A stretch of 42,076 nt of DNA from Bacteroidales bacterium (GTDB lineage: Bacteria > Bacteroidota > Bacteroidia > Bacteroidales > VadinHA17). The position numbers were made by a program, and so were the translations under genes. Numbering within the stretch: the first letter of the stretch is position 1; every line of letters begins with the position of its first letter. The notes below the pieces were generated by a model, which ran no database searches, was not told where the DNA came from, and worked only from the letters and a program-made list of their open reading frames with translations. Below are positions 35,921 to 42,076 of the stretch, piece by piece. The stretch covers positions 1-42,076 of the forward strand of contig JALOMO010000012.1 of NCBI GenBank assembly GCA_025455395.1, in the 5' to 3' direction.

Positions 35921-37978
35921 ATGATAAGTGATAAGCTTCTGAATCCCAAGACTATCGCAGTTATTGGAGGCTCTGATGACGTAACCAAGGCCGGGGGCAA
36001 GGTTTTAAAAAACCTTCTGGGCTGCGGATTCACGGGAGAGATATTTGTTGTCAATCCCAAGGCCCGGGTTGTGCAGGGTATCAGTTCCTTTCCTGATGTC
36101 TCTATGCTGCCGCAGACAGATATGGCAGTGATTGCTGTTGCTGCACGCTTCTGCCCGGATATTGTCAGGACTCTCGCAAATGAGAAGAAGACTGGCGGAT
36201 TTATAATCCTTTCTGCCGGCTTCAGCGAGGAGAGCAAAGAGGGTGCAGCCCTGGAACATGAGATAGTAGATATCATTAACAGTACAGGCGGAACCCTGAT
36301 TGGTCCCAACTGTATCGGTTTCCTGAACATAAATTATTATGGTGTCTTTACGGAGCCGCTACCACCCCTGTCACCAACCGGTGTTGATTTCATCTCGGGA
36401 TCAGGGGCTACGGCAGTATTTATAATGGAGGCTGCCATTCCTGGTGGATTGCGGTTCTCGAGTGTATGGTCAGTGGGAAACAGCGCCCAGACAGGTGTTG
36501 AGGATGTCCTTGAGCACCTTGATCTGACCTTCGATCCGGAAAAGAGTTCGAGGATCAAACTTCTTTACGCAGAGAGCATCTCTGACCCTGCAAGGTTACT
36601 GAGGCATGCCTCATCACTGATCAGGAAAGGATGTCGCATTGCTGCAATAAAGGCTGGCACCTCTGAGGCAGGCTCAAGGGCAGCCTCATCACATACGGGT
36701 GCCATGGCCTCGCCTGACAGCGCTGTGGAAGCTCTCTTCCGCAAAGCCGGCATCGTCAGATGCTTCAGCCGCACCGAGCTGGCAACGGTGGCCTCACTCT
36801 TCACCTACAAACCGCTTACAGGCAACAGGATTGCCGTTGTAACACATGCCGGCGGACCGGCCGTGATGCTCACCGATGCCCTGAGTGAAGGAGGGCTTTC
36901 GGTACCGGGAATATCCGGGGAGGCTGCCGCAAGACTGCTTACGAAACTATATCCGGGGTCATCAGTTGCCAATCCGATAGACTTCCTGGCTACGGGCACT
37001 GCCGAACAACTTGAGCATATCATCGAGGCCTGTGAAAACGAGTTTAAAGATATTGATGCTGTTGCCGTGATCTTCGGTAGCCCCGGTCTCTTCCCGGTGG
37101 ATGATGTCTATGATCTGTTACACAATAAGATACGGACATGTCGTAAACCGGTTTATCCTATAATGCCTTCAGTGATGAATGTTAAAAGGGAAATTGCGGA
37201 TTTTGCTGCGAAGGGCAATACAATGTTTTTTGATGAGGTGCTATTCGCAAGAGCCCTTTGCAGAATATTTTACACGCCCCAACCGGCATCGGATGAGCAG
37301 CGCAGGCAAGAAATAGATTATTCAAGGGTAAGATCTGTAATTGACCATGCAGACAACGGTTACCTCACACCGGGAAAGGTTACTGAATTGCTCGATGCTG
37401 CTGGAATTGCAAGGGTGCCTGAAGCATTAGTCCTTTCCGCCGGTGAGGCGGCAGCAGAAGCTCAACGAATGGGATTCCCGGTTGTGATGAAGGTGGTGGG
37501 ACCGGTGCATAAATCAGACATTGGAGGTGTTACATTGAACATTGGCAGTGACGAGCAGGTCAGGGAGGAATTTTCCCGGATGTTGGCATTACCCGACGTT
37601 TCTGCCGTCATGATACAAAAGATGATCAGCGGGAGGGAGCTTTTCTGCGGTGCCACCCGGGAAGGCCGTTTCGGCCACCTCGTCATGGCTGGTATGGGCG
37701 GCATCTTCATCGAGGTCTTCAGAGATGTGGCTAAGGCACTGGTTCCTGTGACCGAGAAGGAGGCCTTTGAAATGATAAAGTCGCTGAAGTCATACAAGAT
37801 AATTAAAGGGATCCGTGGTGCCTCAGGTGTCGATGAGAAATCATTTGCCAGGGTGATCACATCCCTCTCAGACCTCCTCTCCACCGCACCGGAAATTGCC
37901 GAGATGGATATTAACCCTCTGCTGGCTGAGGGTGAGAACATAATTGCGGTTGATGCCCGAGTCAGGATTGAGAAGTGA
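35921..37978 (+). CDS. ADP-forming acyl-CoA (acetyl-CoA) synthetase, fused alpha-beta type
   Basis: CoA-binding domain (IAVIGGSDDVTKAGGKVLKNLL), SHTGAMAS, ATP-grasp domain (GFPVVMKVVGPVHKSDIGGV). Confidence 0.9.
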   Translation: MISDKLLNPKTIAVIGGSDDVTKAGGKVLKNLLGCGFTGEIFVVNPKARVVQGISSFPDVSMLPQTDMAVIAVAARFCPDIVRTLANEKKTGGFIILSAGFSEESKEGAALEHEIVDIINSTGGTLIGPNCIGFLNINYYGVFTEPLPPLSPTGVDFISGSGATAVFIMEAAIPGGLRFSSVWSVGNSAQTGVEDVLEHLDLTFDPEKSSRIKLLYAESISDPARLLRHASSLIRKGCRIAAIKAGTSEAGSRAASSHTGAMASPDSAVEALFRKAGIVRCFSRTELATVASLFTYKPLTGNRIAVVTHAGGPAVMLTDALSEGGLSVPGISGEAAARLLTKLYPGSSVANPIDFLATGTAEQLEHIIEACENEFKDIDAVAVIFGSPGLFPVDDVYDLLHNKIRTCRKPVYPIMPSVMNVKREIADFAAKGNTMFFDEVLFARALCRIFYTPQPASDEQRRQEIDYSRVRSVIDHADNGYLTPGKVTELLDAAGIARVPEALVLSAGEAAAEAQRMGFPVVMKVVGPVHKSDIGGVTLNIGSDEQVREEFSRMLALPDVSAVMIQKMISGRELFCGATREGRFGHLVMAGMGGIFIEVFRDVAKALVPVTEKEAFEMIKSLKSYKIIKGIRGASGVDEKSFARVITSLSDLLSTAPEIAEMDINPLLAEGENIIAVDARVRIEK

Positions 37979-38016
37979 GGTGTGAGGTTATCGGTTATCA
38001 GTTATCTGTAATCGGT
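37975..38016. repeat. Six-unit heptamer array beginning at the stop codon of the acyl-CoA synthetase gene
   Basis: GTGAGGT x2, TATCGGT, TATCAGT, TATCTGT, AATCGGT. Confidence 0.75.
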
Positions 38017-38021
38017 AGTAC

Positions 38022-38037
38022 GATTGCATGATTGCAT
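38022..38037. repeat. Two GATTGCAT octamers, same unit as 35785-35848
   Basis: gattgcatgattgcat read directly. Confidence 0.85.
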
Positions 38038-38075
38038 GATCTCAAGCCCCGAGAAATTAGAAGTAACAATCGATA

Positions 38076-38768
38076 ATGAAAAAGAGAGATTTAATTTTCA
38101 TAGCAGGTTTTACAGCGGTTTTCGTTCCATTCTTTATTTCCGAGAAGCTGTATGATTTCTTCTTATGGTTCAGCGGAGAGTGGGCTTTCACGGCAAGCTT
38201 CATAAAGTTTGCCATCCTCGCCACCATGGGTGAGATGCTCGGCAGCAGGATCAGGGCAGGAATCTACCTGCCTGAGGGTTTTGCGCTATTGTACCGGGCT
38301 GCAGTCTGGGGATTTCTAGGTATGACTGTCAAAGCTGCATTTATGATATTTGGCGGAGGGACAACACTGATAATGGAACACCTGGGCATGGAGAATGCGG
38401 CAGCGGTCATGGCTGGTCCGGTTACCGGCGCCAGGGTGCTCCTTGCCCTGGCAATAAGCACCTTCCTTAATCTCTTCTATGCACCTGTGCTGATGGTGAC
38501 GCACAGAGTGAGCGACCTCCACATAGCAGCCGCAGCAGGCGACCGGAAAAAGTTGTTTACAGCACCAGACGTCACAAGGCTGCTGGCATCAATCGACTGG
38601 AACAGCATGTGGGGAATTGTGCTGAAAAAAAGCATCCCCCTCTTCTGGATACCGGCACAGACTCTGAATTTCTTGCTGCCGGAGGAGTTCAGGATACTCG
38701 TTGCCGCACTATACAGTACCGTGCTAGGGGTGATATTGGCACTTGCAGCGGGAGCTGGAAAAGACTGA
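38076..38768 (+). CDS. Integral membrane protein, possibly Mpv17/PMP22-like
   Basis: Several TM helices; C-terminal KSIPLFWIPAQTLNFLLPEEFRIL resembles the Mpv17 W-P-Q-NF-P-R signature; low-certainty family call. Confidence 0.5.
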   Translation: MKKRDLIFIAGFTAVFVPFFISEKLYDFFLWFSGEWAFTASFIKFAILATMGEMLGSRIRAGIYLPEGFALLYRAAVWGFLGMTVKAAFMIFGGGTTLIMEHLGMENAAAVMAGPVTGARVLLALAISTFLNLFYAPVLMVTHRVSDLHIAAAAGDRKKLFTAPDVTRLLASIDWNSMWGIVLKKSIPLFWIPAQTLNFLLPEEFRILVAALYSTVLGVILALAAGAGKD

Positions 38769-38829
38769 AGACCGAAGACTGAAGACCGAAGACCGAAGAC
38801 TGAAGACTGAAGACCGAAGACCGAAGACC
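38767..38829. repeat. Nine-unit heptamer array GAAGACY overlapping a stop codon
   Basis: GAAGACC/GAAGACT units; the first unit overlaps the TGA at 38766-38768. Same core unit as 35740-35774. Confidence 0.92.
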
Positions 38830-38932
38830 GCAGGACCGCAAGACTTTTAACAAATATGACTAATAACAGTAAACCTTATCTTATAAAATTTCTATCTTGG
38901 TGCCACAGATGAGGGCCCTAAATGGAAAATTT

Positions 38933-40255
38933 ATGAAAAATTCCCCCATTAACAGGAAAACCGTAAGCAATGCTATTGTCTCCAGTGGCATCACTGACCT
39001 CGGATATGCGAGCATCAGGGAGATCGTGAAACTGGTAAATATACTCAGCAGCGAGACCGGTGTTGAGTTCATCAGGATGGAGATGGGCGTCCCGGGTTTG
39101 CCATCGGCAGAGGTAGGAGTAGATGCCGAAATAGAAGCACTCAGAAGAGGAGTTGCTTCAATATATCCTGACATTGAAGGATTGCCTGAGTTCAAGACAG
39201 AAGCTTCCAGGTTTATAAAGTTGTTTCTTGACATTGACGTAAATCCTGACTGCTGTGTTCCCACAGCCGGATCAATGATGGGCGGTATGGCAAGCTTTAT
39301 GGTAGCCAACAGGAATGACCGTACAAAGGAAGGAACACTCTTCATTGACCCGGGCTTCCCGGTGCAGAAGACACAGACCAGGATACTGGGGCAGGATTAC
39401 AGATCATTTGACGTTTACGACTATCGTGGTAAAAAGCTGGGACCTAAACTCGAATCGATGCTTGAATGTGGTAAAGTATCCACAATACTCTATTCGAACC
39501 CAAATAATCCTTCATGGATATGTTTCACTGAAGAAGAGCTTCGTACCATAGGCATGCTTGCCGCCAGATACGATGTGATAGTTGTGGAGGATCTTGCCTA
39601 TTTCGGGATGGACTTCCGGAGCGACTACTCCCGTCCGGGGGTGCCGCCCTACCAGCCTACTGTGGCAAAATACTGCGATGACTACATACTTCTTATATCG
39701 GGCTCAAAGGTATTCAGCTATGCCGGACAACGTGCCGGCCTTCTTGCAATGTCTGATCATCTTTACAACCGCCGCTACCCCGATCTCCTGAGATACTATT
39801 CATCGGATCTCTTCGGCAGGGCAATGATCTTTGGCGCACTCTACGCTCTGTCATCCGGAGTGGCACATTCTGTACAATACGGTTTTACTGCAATTCTTAA
39901 GGCTGTTAATGACGGGATTTATAACTTTGTCGAGAACACGAAAGAGTATGGCCTTAAGGCCGCAGTCATGAAAGACCTCTTCATAAAATATGGTTTCACA
40001 ATAGTATATGACAGGGATATTGAAAAGCCGCTTGCCGATGGGTTCTATTTCACAATCTCATACCCGGGTTTCAGCGGAGCATCATTGTTGCAGGAACTGC
40101 TTGCATACGGGATCGCAGCCATCACCCTTAACATAACAGGGAGTGAGAGGACCGAGGGCCTCAGAGCCTGCGTTTCACAGGTGAAGAGGGAGCAGATGCC
40201 TTTGCTTGAAGAGAGGCTTAGGCTTTTCAGAGAGAACAATCCTGTATTAAGTTGA
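38933..40255 (+). CDS. PLP-dependent class I/II aminotransferase
   Basis: Fold-type I pattern: YSNPNNPSWICFTEEEL, VEDLAYFGMD, SGSKVFSYAGQRAG. Start at MKNSPINRKTV chosen over the longer ORF. Confidence 0.85.
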   Translation: MKNSPINRKTVSNAIVSSGITDLGYASIREIVKLVNILSSETGVEFIRMEMGVPGLPSAEVGVDAEIEALRRGVASIYPDIEGLPEFKTEASRFIKLFLDIDVNPDCCVPTAGSMMGGMASFMVANRNDRTKEGTLFIDPGFPVQKTQTRILGQDYRSFDVYDYRGKKLGPKLESMLECGKVSTILYSNPNNPSWICFTEEELRTIGMLAARYDVIVVEDLAYFGMDFRSDYSRPGVPPYQPTVAKYCDDYILLISGSKVFSYAGQRAGLLAMSDHLYNRRYPDLLRYYSSDLFGRAMIFGALYALSSGVAHSVQYGFTAILKAVNDGIYNFVENTKEYGLKAAVMKDLFIKYGFTIVYDRDIEKPLADGFYFTISYPGFSGASLLQELLAYGIAAITLNITGSERTEGLRACVSQVKREQMPLLEERLRLFRENNPVLS

Positions 40256-40288
40256 TTATCAATTATTAATATAAAGAAAATTAAAGAT

Positions 40289-40516
40289 ATGGCTAAGATA
40301 AAAGGTGCTGTGGTAGTTGACAGGGAGAGGTGCAAGGGGTGTGAGGTTTGTGTCGTCACATGTCCCACTCAGACTCTGGCCCTCTCGCCTGAGGTTAACG
40401 GCAAAGGGTATCACTTCTCTTTCCCGGTTAATCCTGATGCATGTATCGGATGCACCAATTGTGCAGTAGTATGCCCAGACGGTGTAATTACGGTCTATAA
40501 GGTAAAAGTGGGTTAG
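40289..40516 (+). CDS. 2[4Fe-4S] ferredoxin subunit of 2-oxoacid:ferredoxin oxidoreductase (KorD/VorD-like)
   Basis: CKGCEVCVVTCP and CIGCTNCAVVCP, followed by alpha and beta subunit genes. Confidence 0.9.
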   Translation: MAKIKGAVVVDRERCKGCEVCVVTCPTQTLALSPEVNGKGYHFSFPVNPDACIGCTNCAVVCPDGVITVYKVKVG

Positions 40517-40544
40517 CTGATTACGAAATACCAGAATGATATAA

Positions 40545-41612
40545 ATGAAAAAGGAACTGAGATTAATGAAGGGCAATGAAGCTATCGCCGAGGCGGCGAT
40601 ACGCGTCGGCGCCGATGGTTATTTCGGGTATCCCATCACTCCGCAGAGTGAGATACTTGAATATCTAATGGAGGCTAACCCCCAGGCCCGTACGGGTATG
40701 GTAGTGCTTCAGGCCGAAAGCGAAGTCGCTGCGATAAATATGGTGTATGGTGGTGCAGCCTGCGGCAAAAAGGTTCTTACCTCCTCCTCGTCACCCGGCA
40801 TAAGCCTGAAGCAGGAGGGTATTACATATATAGCAGGGGCCGAACTGCCCTGCCTTATTGTAAACGTTGTTCGGGGCGGCCCCGGGCTAGGAACAATACA
40901 ACCTGCCCAGAGTGATTATTTCCAGGCTGTGAAAGGAGGCGGACACGGCGATTATCATCTTATTGTGCTGGCCCCCTCATCGGTTCAGGAAATGGCCGAC
41001 TTCGTCGAACTGGGTTTTGACCTTGCATTCAAATACAGGAATCCCGTGATGATACTCTCTGACGGAGCAATTGGACAGATGATGGAGAAGGTCTATCTGA
41101 AGCCGCAGCAGGAGAGATCAACAGAGATTTTGCCCTGGGCTACAACAGGAAAACCTGATACACGAGAGCGCAATATCATCACTTCGCTTGACCTTGACGC
41201 CTCACGCCAGGAGAAATTCAACCTGAAACTCGTGGCCAAATACAATGAGATTAAGGAGAAGGAGGTACGCCTCGAGGAGTTTGAAACGGATGATGCTGAG
41301 TATATCCTGGTTGCCTATGGCACCAGCGCAAGAATATGTCAGAAAGCCATTAAGCTTGCAAGAGCAGAGGGAATAAAGGTAGGGTTGTTGCGTCCGATAA
41401 CACTGTTTCCCTACCCGGCCCGCAGGCTGAATGAACTGGCCTCGAATGTCAAGGGTATGCTCGCAGTTGAGATGAGCACAGGCCAGATGGTTGAAGATGT
41501 GATGCTGGCAGTCAATGGCAAGACACGTGTTGCACATTACGGAAGGATGGGAGGAATAATACCGACACCTGAAGAGGTTGTTGAGAACCTGAAGAAATTT
41601 ATAAAAGGATAA
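40545..41612 (+). CDS. 2-oxoacid:ferredoxin oxidoreductase subunit alpha (VorB/KorA-like)
   Basis: MKGNEAIAEAAIRVGADGYFGYPITPQSEILEYL; SSSPGISLKQEGI. Confidence 0.92.
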   Translation: MKKELRLMKGNEAIAEAAIRVGADGYFGYPITPQSEILEYLMEANPQARTGMVVLQAESEVAAINMVYGGAACGKKVLTSSSSPGISLKQEGITYIAGAELPCLIVNVVRGGPGLGTIQPAQSDYFQAVKGGGHGDYHLIVLAPSSVQEMADFVELGFDLAFKYRNPVMILSDGAIGQMMEKVYLKPQQERSTEILPWATTGKPDTRERNIITSLDLDASRQEKFNLKLVAKYNEIKEKEVRLEEFETDDAEYILVAYGTSARICQKAIKLARAEGIKVGLLRPITLFPYPARRLNELASNVKGMLAVEMSTGQMVEDVMLAVNGKTRVAHYGRMGGIIPTPEEVVENLKKFIKG

Positions 41613-41618
41613 CAGACC

Positions 41619-42076
41619 ATGGCAGAAATTAAATTCAATGATATAATTAAACCTGAGAATCTTGTCTACAAGAGATCAAAGGTTCTCACTGACAATGTGA
41701 TGAGTTACTGCCCTGGATGCGGCCATGGTACTGTACACAATGTCCTGGCCGAGGTGATAGAAGAGGAGGGTCTGCAGAGCAGGGCCATCGGTATAACACC
41801 TGTAGGTTGCTCGGTGCTGATGTACAATTATCTGAATATTGATTTCCAGGAGGCAGCTCATGGCAGGGCGCCAGCTGTGGCAACAGCGGTAAAACGTCTC
41901 ATGCCAGATAAGTTTGTGTTTAGCTACCAGGGTGACGGCGACCTGGCAGCAATAGGCACTGCAGAAACTATTCACACTTGCAACAGGGGAGAGAATATTC
42001 TCATGCTGTTCATCAACAACGGGATATATGGTATGACAGGCGGACAGATGGCCCCGACAACACTGCCCGGAATGAA
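41619..42076 (+). CDS. 2-oxoacid:ferredoxin oxidoreductase subunit beta (TPP-binding), truncated by window end
   Basis: Manual translation from ATG at 41619: MAEIKFNDIIKPENLVYKRSKVLTDNVMSYCPGCGHGTVHNVL...GDGDLAAIGTAETIH; not in the supplied ORF track because no stop lies in the window. Confidence 0.92.
   Translation, partial: MAEIKFNDIIKPENLVYKRSKVLTDNVMSYCPGCGHGTVHNVLAEVIEEEGLQSRAIGITPVGCSVLMYNYLNIDFQEAAHGRAPAVATAVKRLMPDKFVFSYQGDGDLAAIGTAETIHTCNRGENILMLFINNGIYGMTGGQMAPTTLPGM

Noticed and set aside
1-42076. tRNA, rRNA, integrase or transposase genes marking a mobile island
   Set aside because: None was recognised on either strand; the locus looks chromosomal, although no dedicated RNA search could be run.

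Overview
This is a Bacteroidetes/Bacteroidales-like chromosomal window, judged from the protein families and the TTTG-N19-TAnnTTTG promoter architecture. It is nearly all coding. From left to right: (i) an envelope/exopolysaccharide segment with the tail of a possible beta-barrel protein, a SPOR-TM-HEAT protein, a BcsA-like GT2 synthase and a large secreted TIM-barrel hydrolase; (ii) housekeeping genes and peptidases (SiaC/DUF1987, SpmA-SpmB fusion, YebC, DPP-IV-like S9, YgjP-like M48, M28, metallophosphoesterase, NUDIX); (iii) the centrepiece at about 15.3-33.8 kb, a dense [FeFe]-hydrogenase and H2-signalling locus; (iv) M14 and C69 peptidases, an ADP-forming acyl-CoA synthetase, an aminotransferase and a 2-oxoacid:ferredoxin oxidoreductase operon, which fits amino-acid fermentation. 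The hydrogenase locus has two divergent operons. The minus operon encodes a thioredoxin-like 2Fe-2S ferredoxin, an H-cluster/PAS sensor and a SpoIIE phosphatase. The plus operon encodes NuoE-like, NuoF-like and HydA-like subunits, an H-cluster/histidine-kinase fusion, a receiver, a receiver-histidine kinase, Rex, a RibF-like protein, HydG and a duplicated TM1266-like regulator. HydE is nearby; HydF is not in the window. By eye, all three H-domain proteins lack the canonical L1 proton-transfer cysteine, and the HydA-like subunit in the NuoEF operon also lacks several other canonical catalytic-pocket and proton-relay residues. Two overlapping Rex-like palindromes sit on the -33 element of the divergent promoter. 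Several intergenic regions carry unusual 7-bp or 8-bp period arrays that recur at separate sites. All calls come from reading motifs; no database search was run.
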